Origin: Acidobacteriaceae bacterium
GTDB taxonomy: Bacteria > Acidobacteriota > Terriglobia > Terriglobales > Acidobacteriaceae
Direction of reading: 5' to 3'
NCBI GenBank assembly: GCA_003151335.1
Contig: PLXE01000100.1
Coordinates: 1-60,442, forward strand
Length of the DNA: 60,442 bases
Shown here: piece by piece, positions 1 to 8,140 of the stretch
How positions within the stretch are numbered: position 1 is the stretch's first letter
Layout of the letters: the number at the start of each line of letters is the position of its first letter
Made by a program: the position numbers and the translations under genes
Notes under the pieces: model-generated
Databases searched by the model: none
The model's input: only the letters and a program-made list of their open reading frames with translations
Told to the model about the DNA's origin: nothing

Positions 1-160
1 CTCGGTGCGGAAGCGACGTACCCAAGTTCCTCTCGACGATAAATCGTAAGTCGAGCATGATGGTGATAGTCCATTCGGTCTCCTCGGTAGCTGTTGCTTC
101 GCAACATCAGCTTCCCAGTTCTTGGCCGAATGGACAACAACCTATTGAAACATCACATTT

Positions 161-323
161 AGAGACTGTGTCGCAACCCATATTGGTTTGCGGGAGTGGA
201 AGGAATCACACAAAATTCAGCCCCGAATGGGGCGGAAGAGCTTAGCCCAGCGCTTCAGCGCTGGGTAAAGTGGGAAATGTGACCTAGTCCCGTAGGGACG
301 ACAGAGGTTGCGACACAGTCTCT
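161..323. repeat. Three-hairpin interspersed repeat, copy 1, with 18-bp terminal inverted repeats
   Basis: AGAGACTGTGTCGCAACC at 161-178 is the exact reverse complement of 306-323. Between them lie three successive hairpins: AGCCCCG/GGGGC near 221-235, a CCCAGCGC/GCGCTGGG stem followed by TAAAGT near 245-271, and GTCCC/GGGAC near 289-299. The same order of hairpins and the same linkers recur near 13.1 kb and, in reverse, near 47.6 kb. It encodes no protein. It is either a non-autonomous mobile element or an RNA-level repeat; the sequence alone does not decide which. Confidence 0.7.
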
Positions 324-376
324 TTAGCCCCTGAGGTACCTCGCTTTGGGCCGCACCGGTATTTATGAGATGGCTT

Positions 377-432
377 CTAATCCCTAAACCCCTAGCCCCT
401 AGCCCCTAGCCCCTAACCCCTAGCCCCTGGTT
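377..432. repeat. Heptamer array 1 (CCTAGCC type)
   Basis: Eight consecutive 7-bp units (CTAATCC, CTAAACC, CCTAGCC three times, CCTAACC, CCTAGCC, CCTGGTT). In the sense of the adjacent minus-strand permease gene the array reads AGGGGCT and begins four bases after the TGA stop. It belongs to the family of 7-bp-period arrays found throughout the window. Confidence 0.85.
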
Positions 433-436
433 GCCC

Positions 437-2950
437 TCACTCGCTCCGCAGCGCCTTCATGGGATCTACCAAGGCCGCTCGGCGAGCGGGGATGAGAGCT
501 GCCAGAGAAGCCACAGCGCAGACCAGCAAAGTTCCCAACAAGAGCGTGAGCGGATCGCTGGGGCTGACCCCAAACAGCACGCTGCGCAACAGCCGCGCCA
601 GCAGCAGAGAAACCGGCAGACTTACGGCGATGCTGACGCCGGCAAGCCACAGCACATCCACCAGCACCAGCCGCATGACGCTGCTGCGCTGTGCCCCCAG
701 GGCCATCCGAATACCGATTTCGCGGGTGCGTTGCGCGGTCGCGTAGGCCAGCACGCCGTAGAGCCCGATGGCGGCCAGCAGAATGGCCAGCCCGCCGAAG
801 CTGATGGCCAGCAAGGCAGTCAGGCGCTCGACCGAGAGGTTGTCGGCAATCTGCGCGTCCATGGTCCGCAGATCGCTCAGCGCCAGTTTGGAATCGAGTT
901 GCTGCATGGCGCCGCGGATCCCGGAGAGCGCCGCGTCCGGCGGCTGCCAGGTGCGCACCAGGAAAACCAGCCCGCTGGGATTGTCCAGTTGGAAGCGCGG
1001 GCGGTACACCGTGCGCTTGATGTCGTCGCGCACCCGCGCATGGCGCGTGTCTCCGACGACGCCCACGATCTCGGTGTCCTTCTTCCCTCGCGAACCACCG
1101 AAGCCGATGAAGTGACCAGGAGCGTTCTGCGGAGTACCGAAGAAGTGGCGCGCAAATGCGACGTTCACAGTGGCGACATTTGGTTTGCCCATGACATCGT
1201 CGTCGGTGAAGTCCCGCCCCGCCAGCAGCGGCGTCTGCATGGTGGCGAAGTAGCCGGGAGTCACGGCCGGCTGCTCGACGTCCATGTCTTCGTCTTCGCG
1301 GTCGTTGTATCCGGCGATCACGATGTTGCCGCTGTCATTGTCGTTGGCGAGATCGGGATCGTCGGTACCGGCAACGGCGCGCGTACCCGGCAGCGCCGAA
1401 AGCGTCTGCAACACGCGGCGGTACAAGGGGAAGACCTGATCGGTTTGATAACCCGCCAGGCGCGGGTTGATGCCGAAGCTGACCAGGTGATCGGTGGCAA
1501 AGCCGACATCCAGCGTGCGCAGGTTGTGCAGAGTACGGACGAACAGGCCGGCGCCGACCAGCAGCAGCAGACTGAGTCCGATTTGCACCGCAACCAATGC
1601 GCGGCGAAAGCGCAACTGTCCGCCGCCGGAGGTCGTGCTCTGCTGCTTGAGCGAATTAGCGAGATCGGGATGCAGGAAGCGCAAAGCAGGCGCCAAACTA
1701 AACAGCAAGCTGACGACCAGCGCCAGCGCGAAGGTGAACAGCAGGATGCGCGCGTCCACGCTTGACGAAAACGGCAGGTCGGGGGCGGTGTCGCCGGCAA
1801 TCCGGTGAATCAGCAAGGACGAAACCGCCGGCGCCATGAGCAGACCTAGCGCACCGCCAAGCAGGCCGAGCAGCAGACCTTCGGCGAGCAACTGGCGGAT
1901 GATCTGCCAGCGGCCCGCGCCCATGGCATAGCGCACCGACATCTCGCGTACGCGTCCCGCCGCCCGCACCAGCAGCAGGCTTGAGACGTTCACGCAGGCC
2001 ATCAGCAACAGCAGCACCACCATGCCCATCACGATCATTACTGGCGTGCCGATCTGGTCGCGCAGCGGCGAGAAACCGCGCGCGCTGTCCAGCACCAGAA
2101 TGTGCGATTCGTCCAGATAAGTGCGGCGCAGGTGCTCGGACGCGTTGGGAATCTTGGCCAGCTCAGCCGCGCGCAGTGCGTGCCACAGCGGTTGCAAGCT
2201 GGCTTCCGCCTGGCCGCGACTGACTCCGGGCTTCAGCCGGCCCACGACCATCATCCAGTGCGAATTGAAATCGTCCAGGTCCTGCCAGCGCGGGGTGATG
2301 ATGTTCTTGGTGGTGAGCGGAACAAAGACTTCTTCCGTGGCGCCGGCGACGATGCTGTGGAATCCCGGTGGGGCCACGCCCACGATGGTGAACGGATGCG
2401 TATTGATGAGCAAGGTCTGGTTGATCACGCCCGGATCGGAGCCGAACTGCCGCTTCCAGTAGTTGAAGCTCAGCACGACTACCGGACTGCTGTTGGGTAC
2501 GTCGTCGGCGGGAAGAAACAGGCGGCCCATCGCAGGCTGCAGGCCCAGCGCCTGGAAGTAGTTGCCGGAAGCCAGTTCGCAGCCAACCAGGTCGGGCTTG
2601 TTGTTCCATTGCACGCTCACGTTCTGCAGGTCGCTGGCGATCAGGCTGTCGAACACGCTGCTCTGGTCGCGCAGGTCGCGGTACATGGGATAAGAAAAAT
2701 AGCCGTGATCGTCGCCGCCGAAGGTGTTGAAGTGGCCGCGCGTGGAGCCGGTGAATTGCAGGCGCACCAGTTGCTCAGGATGGCTGACCGGCAAGGAACG
2801 CAACAGCGCTTGGTCCAGCAAGGTGAAGATGGCCGTGTTGGCGCCGATGCCGAGCGCCAAAGTTACGACGGCGACGAGCGTGAAGACGGGCGCCTTGCGC
2901 AGTTGACGCAGCGAGAAACGGAGATCGTGGAGAAGCTGCATTGTTTTCAC
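437..2950 (-). CDS. ADOP-type ABC transporter permease (MacB/FtsX superfamily, duplicated unit)
   Basis: Predicted inner-membrane permease of 837 residues, matching the roughly 800-residue acidobacterial duplicated orphan permeases. It opens with LRFSLRQLRKAPVFT and a first membrane segment (about 20-42), followed by a periplasmic MacB-like core (to about 290), an FtsX block of three membrane segments (about 295-425), a second single segment with periplasmic core (about 450-690), and a last FtsX block (about 715-830) ending ARRAALVDPMKALRSE. No ATPase gene is adjacent, which is normal for this family; the cognate ATPase and substrate are unknown. It lies 73 bp downstream of a second, diverged family member on the same strand, so co-transcription is plausible, although a heptamer array sits between them. 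The family call is secure; the function (export or lipoprotein handling) is inference. Confidence 0.93.
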   Translation of the reverse strand: MKTMQLLHDLRFSLRQLRKAPVFTLVAVVTLALGIGANTAIFTLLDQALLRSLPVSHPEQLVRLQFTGSTRGHFNTFGGDDHGYFSYPMYRDLRDQSSVFDSLIASDLQNVSVQWNNKPDLVGCELASGNYFQALGLQPAMGRLFLPADDVPNSSPVVVLSFNYWKRQFGSDPGVINQTLLINTHPFTIVGVAPPGFHSIVAGATEEVFVPLTTKNIITPRWQDLDDFNSHWMMVVGRLKPGVSRGQAEASLQPLWHALRAAELAKIPNASEHLRRTYLDESHILVLDSARGFSPLRDQIGTPVMIVMGMVVLLLLMACVNVSSLLLVRAAGRVREMSVRYAMGAGRWQIIRQLLAEGLLLGLLGGALGLLMAPAVSSLLIHRIAGDTAPDLPFSSSVDARILLFTFALALVVSLLFSLAPALRFLHPDLANSLKQQSTTSGGGQLRFRRALVAVQIGLSLLLLVGAGLFVRTLHNLRTLDVGFATDHLVSFGINPRLAGYQTDQVFPLYRRVLQTLSALPGTRAVAGTDDPDLANDNDSGNIVIAGYNDREDEDMDVEQPAVTPGYFATMQTPLLAGRDFTDDDVMGKPNVATVNVAFARHFFGTPQNAPGHFIGFGGSRGKKDTEIVGVVGDTRHARVRDDIKRTVYRPRFQLDNPSGLVFLVRTWQPPDAALSGIRGAMQQLDSKLALSDLRTMDAQIADNLSVERLTALLAISFGGLAILLAAIGLYGVLAYATAQRTREIGIRMALGAQRSSVMRLVLVDVLWLAGVSIAVSLPVSLLLARLLRSVLFGVSPSDPLTLLLGTLLVCAVASLAALIPARRAALVDPMKALRSE

Positions 2951-2970
2951 GCCTTTAGCATTTGGTACTT

Positions 2971-3026
2971 TCCACTAACCACTAACCACTAATCGCTAGC
3001 CCCTGGCCCCTATCCCCAAGGCCCTA
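2971..3026. repeat. Heptamer array 2, ending in the stop codon of the upstream permease gene
   Basis: Eight 7-bp units run without interruption (TCCACTA, ACCACTA twice, ATCGCTA, GCCCCTG, GCCCCTA, TCCCCAA, GGCCCTA). The last three bases of the last unit (3024-3026, CTA) are the complement of the TAG stop of the 3024-5558 gene. The heptamer sequence drifts along the array from CCACTA to CCCCTA while the 7-bp register is kept. Confidence 0.85.
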
Positions 3027-5558
3027 CTCCATCCGCAGGGCCTGCATAGGCTCAATGGACGCTGCACGGCGCGCGGGCAGATAACTTGCCAGCAATACTG
3101 TCGCCACCAGGATGGCCATGGCCGCAATCCAAGGCAGAGGGTTCAACATCCCGACCTTAAATAACAGGCTGGAAAAAATGCGGCTGGACGCCAGGGCCGC
3201 CAACCCGCCAAACATTACTCCGACGACGGCGAGCCGCAGACCTTGCAGCAACACCAACTGCATCACCTCGCCACGCTGTGCGCCCAGCGCCAGGCGCACA
3301 CCGAGTTCGCGGGTGCGCATTCGCACCGAATAGCTGATAACGCCGTACAGCCCAAGCGCCGCCAGCAGCAGCGCCAGCCCGGCAAACGTGGTCAGCAGCA
3401 GCACCACAAAGCGGCGTCCGATGAGCGACTCGTCTACGCGCTGCTCCATGGTCTTCACGTCATAGATGGGGACGCTGGATTCCACCGAGCGCACGGCTGC
3501 GGCCAGATCGCCCTTCAAGTCCGCGGACGAGCGCGAACTGCGCACCACAATGGTGGCCGACAACTGCGGGAGCTGCGCGGCGTTAAAGTAGTAGAAGCCC
3601 TCGTTGGTGTCCGACTCTAGTGACGAGGCGCGGGCATGGGCCACCACGCCGACGATGGTGTACCACGGTCCCTTCACACGATCGTCAAAGGAAATATGTT
3701 CGCCGATCGCACTTTTGCCCGGCCAATATTGGCGCGCAAGAACAGTGTCAACGATGGCGACCCGTTCGGTGCCCTGATGATCTTGCGGAGTGAAGTCCCT
3801 TCCCATCATTAGGGGCTCGCGCAAGGTGGAGAAATATCCCGGCGAGACAACGCGGACATTTCCGTGAGGTCCGGGATCGTTCGGTCCTGCGGGGCGGCCC
3901 TCGATGAAAAAGCTGGCGGAGCCACCATTGCTGTCGAAGGGCACGGAGTCGGCGAGCGCCGCGCTGCTCACGCCGGGAATACTGTGCAACCGGTCTTGCA
4001 GTGCGCGGTAGAACGCTGCCACCTTCGCGTCGCTGGCATCTTGCGCTGCCGCCGCTTCCTTGGCCGCAGCTTCCTTGGCGGCTGCATCCTTGACTGCCGA
4101 AGCGCTGGTCACCGGTGGGGTCACACCGTAGATCGACTGCGGCAGCGAGAAGCGCGCCGATAGCAAGCCACTGGGCTGGAAGCCGGTTTCGATTTGCTCC
4201 AGCGCTTTGAGGCTGGTCAGCAGCAGGCCCGCGCCGGTGAGCAGCAAGAGCGAGAGCGCAATCTGCGCCACCACCAGCGACGAGCGCGCGCGTTGATGCA
4301 CCAAGCTGAGGCTGCCAGAACGGCCGCCCTCCTGCAGCGCATTGAACCATCCCGGCTGGGTGCGCTGCCACGCCGGAACCAGTCCGCACAGCAGCGAGCA
4401 CAGCGCGGCAATGCCAGTCACAAACAGCAGCACGGGCCCGCGGAAGGAAGGTTGAATCTGCGTGCCCAGCATGTCGGGCAGATAGCGCAGCAACAGCGGT
4501 GCAGTCGCCATCGCCACCACGAAGCCCAGCGCGACTCCGGCGACGGTCAGCACGATGCTTTCCACCAGCGCCTGCCGCAGCAAGCGGACCCGCTGTGCAC
4601 CCAGGGCAACGCGTATGGCCAAATCGCGCTCGCGCGCCGAGGCCCGCGCCATCTGCAATCCCGCGATGTTGGCGCACGCGATCAGCAGCACCATGCCGAC
4701 CGCAATCAGCAGCATGGTGAGCGGCTTGCGCAGGTTGCCGCCAATGAATTCCGTCAGCGGCATGGCGAACATTCCCCATCCGCTGGCGCGGCCGTAACTC
4801 TTGCTGCCCTCAGAGGCGATGTTCTCTTGGGCTTTGCGATCGAGATAGGCGTTTGCCTGCTGCAGAGTTACGCCCGGCCGCAGTCGCTCCACCGCGAACA
4901 GGTTTTCGTTATAGCGATAGTTGGGATCGTGATAGCGCGAAGGCGGAAATGCAATCGGCACCCAAAGTTCTGCCTGGTTCGGCCAGTTGAATGAAGGCCC
5001 CATCACGCCCACGACGCGATACGCCTGGTTGTTGAGCATCAGCGTCTGGCCAACGATGTTGGGATCGGAGCCGAAGCGTTTCTGCCACGCGCGATACGAC
5101 AGCACGGCTTCGTTCGCGCCGCCGGGCTGGTCCTCTTCCGGGGTGAACACGCGCCCCAGATAGGGGCGGACATCGAAAGTGTCGAACCAGCCGGAGGAAA
5201 CTTGGGCGCCATTCAGCAATTCAGGATTGCTATTTTCGCGGGCGTAGTTGAAGCTGCCGGCCTGCATGACCGCGCCCGACGAGAAGATGTTCTTGCCCTC
5301 AGCCGCGTCGCCGAAGTCCGGCGCCGACAGGCTGATGTTGTTGAGATCGGGCATGGCGCGGTAGCGGGCGCGCAACGCGACCAGTCCGCCGGCATGAGGA
5401 ATGCCGCTGGGATTCAGCAGCACCGCGTTGGTGACGGAAAAAACCGCGATGTTGGCGCCGATGCCCAGGGCCAGCGTCAATACCGAGACCGCGGCGAACC
5501 CGGGCGACTTGCGCAGTTGACGCAACGCGTACCGAACTTCATGCAAGATGGTGTGCAT
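3024..5558 (-). CDS. ADOP-type ABC transporter permease with alanine-rich helical insertion
   Basis: An 844-residue paralogue of the neighbouring permease with the same plan: LRYALRQLRKSPGF-like N-terminus (VRYALRQLRKSPGF), two membrane-anchored periplasmic MacB-like cores and two FtsX blocks, ending ARRAASIEPMQALRME. Between the third membrane block and the second periplasmic core, around residues 485-515, it carries an inserted low-complexity stretch with repeated AAAKE units, which should form a straight alpha helix; the neighbouring paralogue has nothing comparable. No ATPase lies nearby. The TAG stop lies inside a heptamer repeat array. The start at 5558 fits the family N-terminus. Upstream is a leader of about 320 nt with a strong hairpin and a perfect TATAAT. 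Family call secure, substrate unknown. Confidence 0.93.
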   Translation of the reverse strand: MHTILHEVRYALRQLRKSPGFAAVSVLTLALGIGANIAVFSVTNAVLLNPSGIPHAGGLVALRARYRAMPDLNNISLSAPDFGDAAEGKNIFSSGAVMQAGSFNYARENSNPELLNGAQVSSGWFDTFDVRPYLGRVFTPEEDQPGGANEAVLSYRAWQKRFGSDPNIVGQTLMLNNQAYRVVGVMGPSFNWPNQAELWVPIAFPPSRYHDPNYRYNENLFAVERLRPGVTLQQANAYLDRKAQENIASEGSKSYGRASGWGMFAMPLTEFIGGNLRKPLTMLLIAVGMVLLIACANIAGLQMARASARERDLAIRVALGAQRVRLLRQALVESIVLTVAGVALGFVVAMATAPLLLRYLPDMLGTQIQPSFRGPVLLFVTGIAALCSLLCGLVPAWQRTQPGWFNALQEGGRSGSLSLVHQRARSSLVVAQIALSLLLLTGAGLLLTSLKALEQIETGFQPSGLLSARFSLPQSIYGVTPPVTSASAVKDAAAKEAAAKEAAAAQDASDAKVAAFYRALQDRLHSIPGVSSAALADSVPFDSNGGSASFFIEGRPAGPNDPGPHGNVRVVSPGYFSTLREPLMMGRDFTPQDHQGTERVAIVDTVLARQYWPGKSAIGEHISFDDRVKGPWYTIVGVVAHARASSLESDTNEGFYYFNAAQLPQLSATIVVRSSRSSADLKGDLAAAVRSVESSVPIYDVKTMEQRVDESLIGRRFVVLLLTTFAGLALLLAALGLYGVISYSVRMRTRELGVRLALGAQRGEVMQLVLLQGLRLAVVGVMFGGLAALASSRIFSSLLFKVGMLNPLPWIAAMAILVATVLLASYLPARRAASIEPMQALRME

Positions 5559-5572
5559 AGTAACTCTGTCCT

Positions 5573-5625
5573 GTCATCCCGACCGAGCCCGCGGCGGGCG
5601 AGCGGAGGATCCTGCTGTTTCTTTC
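5573..5625. repeat. REP-like palindromic repeat (GTCATCCCGA type)
   Basis: The stretch begins GTCATCCCGACC, passes through a GC-rich palindromic centre (CCCGCGGCGGGC) and ends GGAGGATCCTGCTGTTTC. A clearly related copy in the opposite orientation lies at about 6136-6187, so the two form a long-range inverted repeat across the divergent intergenic region. Confidence 0.6.
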
Positions 5626-5683
5626 CGTTGGATGGTGGGGCCTCCCCGCAGCCGCACCTGTTTGAGTTCCTCACGGTTCTAAC

Positions 5684-5718
5684 AGGCAACTGACAACTGG
5701 CCACTGACAACTGCTGTG
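5684..5718. repeat. Heptamer array 3 (TGACAAC type)
   Basis: Five 7-bp units: AGGCAAC, TGACAAC, TGGCCAC, TGACAAC, TGCTGTG. It lies about 125 bp upstream of the 3024-5558 gene, in its probable leader. It has the same 7-bp period as the other arrays but a different heptamer. Confidence 0.7.
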
Positions 5719-5840
5719 CAAGATGCGGGCCATGCTGGGAGTCGAGTTCTCAGTAACTTAGGAGTGGCCGGGCGGTTGGAATGTCCGCCAGCGCAACGCC
5801 GATGTTCGCAGGCGGACAGCAGTTATCGCCAGAAATACGA

Positions 5841-5864
5841 AAGCCCAGCGGTGAAGCTGGGCTC
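5841..5864 (-). promoter_or_regulatory. Leader hairpin of the permease operon
   Basis: AGCCCAGC (5842-5849) pairs with GCTGGGCT (5856-5863) around a short loop, and on the minus strand the stem is followed by TTCGTATTTC. It lies just downstream of the minus-strand TATAAT at 5888-5893, so it would be at the extreme 5' end of the permease leader. It could be a weak terminator or attenuator, or simply an mRNA-stabilising 5' hairpin. Confidence 0.4.
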
Positions 5865-5887
5865 TTCTCAATCTCAATTCTAAGTAT

Positions 5888-5915
5888 ATTATAGCACATT
5901 TAAGGGGGCAATGAA
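5888..5915 (-). promoter_or_regulatory. Candidate sigma70-type promoter, minus strand
   Basis: On the minus strand a perfect TATAAT (5888-5893) lies 16 bp downstream of TTCATT (5910-5915), a weak -35 match. It faces the permease gene at 5558 and would give a 5' leader of about 320 nt containing the 5841-5864 hairpin and a heptamer array. The assignment rests on the -10 box alone. Confidence 0.4.
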
Positions 5916-6135
5916 CGCGGATTTAGGACTTTATATCGCTTTTTGGTTCATAGGTTTGCAGTCGATTGTTGTGTTTCTCTCTATTGACATGTAAGAACTA
6001 CGTACCAAAGCGTGACAGTAGTCGCACTACCCTCGAAAAATGGCCCGAAACGGGAATTCTGGAACGAGTCAAGTAGCTGATCCTGTTGGAACCTCGGCGG
6101 GGACAGGCCGCGGGAAAAGTGATAGCACGGAAAAG

Positions 6136-6187
6136 AAAAAGCAGGTCCCTCCGCTCGCCCGCCGCGGCCGGCTGGCTCGGGATGACA
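6136..6187. repeat. REP-like palindromic repeat, inverted partner
   Basis: This is the reverse-oriented copy of the repeat at 5573-5625. It reads AAAGCAGGTCCCTCCGCTCG, then a CCGCCGCGGCCGG palindrome, and ends CTCGGGATGAC. By eye the two copies share most positions over about 50 bp. Confidence 0.6.
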
Positions 6188-6314
6188 AACGTAAAGGGAT
6201 GACAAACGTCGGCAGGAAGCGACAATCTCGTTGGGGAACAGCATAGTATTATGAGAAAGTGGCAACCCTAATCCTGCCGACTTCTGCTGCGGAGCACGCC
6301 TAGTCCCGACCCTT

Positions 6315-7694
6315 ATGCCCAGCAAAATGAGCAAGCCCCTCTGTGTATTCCTGTTCTGCCTTCTTACGCTGTGCGCGGCCCTGGCGCAGACTCCTCAGTT
6401 CGTTCCCTTTCAATCGGCCCAGCCCGTTCTCACGGCCATGCGAGACGCGCTGCCGCCCGAGCTGAAAACCACGAATCCAGTCACCGCCGATGCCTGGAAC
6501 AAGTGGGTGCGGGACCGGGACAAGGAAATCCGCGGCCGCATCGAAGGAGGCGAGGCCGAGACGCTCACCAATTTGTTGCGCCTGGGCGTCACCTACACCA
6601 AGGAACCGCGCATTTCTTTTGTGGATTTGCAGAACTACGGAAAGGACCGCGAGGTCAATTCCCTCGCCGAAAAGCGGGCTGACGATCTTATCCGCGCGCT
6701 GGCGGGCCCACGCCTCAGCGAAGGCATGCTGGAAATGCGCGTCTTCCTCGAAAAGAAGGGCTTCAGTCCGGCGACCCCTGACGGGCGAAAGAAGATCAAG
6801 GCCTACCTGCTGGCCAATCTGGCACACCAGCGGGACGACCTAAATAAGTGGGGGGCGGAATTATCGGCAAAGAAGATCAGCATTTACCAGGGCTTCAAGG
6901 ACCGCGACATTTCCACCGACAGCAATCTTTATCCCGACTACACCATCGAGCTGCACTTGCGGAAAATGATGGAACAAGGGCTGCTGAAGCCGGGCAGCGT
7001 GCACCGCGTGGCGATTGTCGGCCCCGGTCTTGACTTCGTAAATAAGAACTTCGGTTCCGATTTCTATCCGCCACAAACCACCCAGCCGTTTGCGCTGATC
7101 GACTCGCTCGCCCGGCTGGGTCTGGCCGATCCGGCTTCGGTCGACGTCTACACTTTCGACATCAGTGCGCGGGTCAACCGCCACATTGAGCGTGCGCGCA
7201 AGACCGCGGCCGCGGGTAAGCCCTATACGATCCAATTGCTGTGCACCCCATTGGAGCAATGGGAGGCCGCGTACCGTGCCGGCTTCCTGGACTATTGGCA
7301 AAAGTTTGGCGACCGGATCGGCAAGCCGGCTACGCGAATTGCGGTGCCCGCGGCGGCGGCCGAAATCTGGAATCGCGCGGTGACCATACGCCCCGGCGTG
7401 GTCATGAGAATTACTCCCGTGGACATGAATGTTGTGTACCAGACTCTGCCGCTGCCGCCGCAACAGCAATTCGATCTGGTCATCGGGACCAACATTTTCG
7501 TGTATTACGGCGCACTGGAGCAGGCGTTGGCGCGCGCCAACCTGGCGACCATGATCAGGCCCGGCGGCTTTCTGCTGACCAACGAGATCTTGCCGGGTAC
7601 CGCTCCCTCAAAACTGGCGGACTCTCTGCAAACTTCAGTCCTGGTTGCACAAGGCGACACCGAGTACGTGTACGGCTATGTGCGGCAGAAGTGA
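6315..7694 (+). CDS. Exported methyltransferase-like protein of unknown function
   Basis: 459 residues. Residues 1-25 form a typical signal peptide (basic start, LCVFLFCLLTLCAALA, then AQ). The C-terminal half resembles a class I SAM-dependent methyltransferase: a glycine-rich strand-loop VAIVGPGLDF near residue 233, an acidic strand end VDVYTFDIS near 277, and FDLVIGTNIFVYY near 386 followed by a helix and RPGGFLLTNE, the layout seen in CheR-like and other small-molecule methyltransferases. The N-terminal half (about 30-225) is helical and unrecognised. An exported methyltransferase would be puzzling because SAM is cytosolic, so the fold may have been reused, or the signal may be an uncleaved anchor. 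It stands alone between repeat-rich gaps. An alternative start is ATG 6327. Confidence 0.72.
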   Translation: MPSKMSKPLCVFLFCLLTLCAALAQTPQFVPFQSAQPVLTAMRDALPPELKTTNPVTADAWNKWVRDRDKEIRGRIEGGEAETLTNLLRLGVTYTKEPRISFVDLQNYGKDREVNSLAEKRADDLIRALAGPRLSEGMLEMRVFLEKKGFSPATPDGRKKIKAYLLANLAHQRDDLNKWGAELSAKKISIYQGFKDRDISTDSNLYPDYTIELHLRKMMEQGLLKPGSVHRVAIVGPGLDFVNKNFGSDFYPPQTTQPFALIDSLARLGLADPASVDVYTFDISARVNRHIERARKTAAAGKPYTIQLLCTPLEQWEAAYRAGFLDYWQKFGDRIGKPATRIAVPAAAAEIWNRAVTIRPGVVMRITPVDMNVVYQTLPLPPQQQFDLVIGTNIFVYYGALEQALARANLATMIRPGGFLLTNEILPGTAPSKLADSLQTSVLVAQGDTEYVYGYVRQK

Positions 7695-8140
7695 GGACAG
7701 ATTTCTCGACGCGTCTTCTAAAAACCTTTATGGTCTGTCACCCTGAGCGACGCGTCCGGTCGCCTTGGCGACCGGACGAGGAGTCGAAGGACCCCTATAC
7801 TTACCCACTCGCTCTCGCCTGGTACGTTCTTCGACGGAGCGACCAGCGTAACGAGGGATGTGTGTTCAGACTCATGCGCAACTCGTGATTCATGAATTGT
7901 CATTACGAGCGCCGGTTTCTGGCGCGAATCATCTGCTTCTTCCATAACCACGCAAAAGCAGGTCCCTCGTTGCGCTCGCCATCACAACCCGATCTCTTCT
8001 CTGTCCCCTCCCCGCCTCTGTGGTGAAGAAGAATTGCGGAGGACATGGTTCAAATCGTGAACAGCACAGCAAATGCTGGGGCCGCGCAGGTTTGACGCTG
8101 GTTTCAGCGTTACCTATGATGAAGAATCCGGTCCACCACC
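7695..8140. other. Intergenic region with REP-like repeat
   Basis: No gene supported. At about 7737-7809 there is a REP-like element: CACCCTGAGCG, a perfect hairpin CGTCCGGTCGCC/GGCGACCGGACG, then GAGTCGAAGGACCCCTAT. A partial GCAGGTCCCTCG element lies near 7960. The last 100 bp before larC shows no clear promoter that I can defend. Confidence 0.55.
7737..7809. repeat. REP-like repeat (CCTGAGCG ... GTCGAAGGACCCCTAT)
   Basis: An imperfect palindrome with a strong central stem around 7754-7782 and the tail GTCGAAGGACCCCTATA. The same tail occurs at 19822-19839 and, inverted, near 19876-19893, with a degenerate version near 30275-30295. It marks a dispersed family. Confidence 0.6.

Larger units (their letters stand above)
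1..436. other. Intergenic region made of interspersed repeats
   Basis: No convincing gene is seen. A 62-codon open frame at 57-245 has no family resemblance, no good ribosome site, and overlaps repeat DNA, so I do not call it. The stretch holds a hairpin-rich repeat with 18-bp terminal inverted repeats (161-323) and a heptamer array (377-432) that starts a few bases past the stop of the minus-strand permease gene. Confidence 0.6.
5559..6314. other. Divergent intergenic region with repeats, a promoter candidate and a leader hairpin
   Basis: No gene is supported in these 756 bp; the open frames seen here are repeat-derived. The region contains an inverted pair of REP-like repeats (about 5573-5625 and 6136-6187), a short heptamer array (5684-5718), a stem-loop at 5841-5864, and a minus-strand promoter candidate. 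It separates the minus-strand permeases from the plus-strand exported protein. Confidence 0.6.

Noticed and set aside
431-1765. 444-codon open frame on the plus strand
   Set aside because: It is antisense to the first ADOP permease, full of Gln/Arg/Ala runs typical of a GC-rich shadow frame, and has no family motif or ribosome site.
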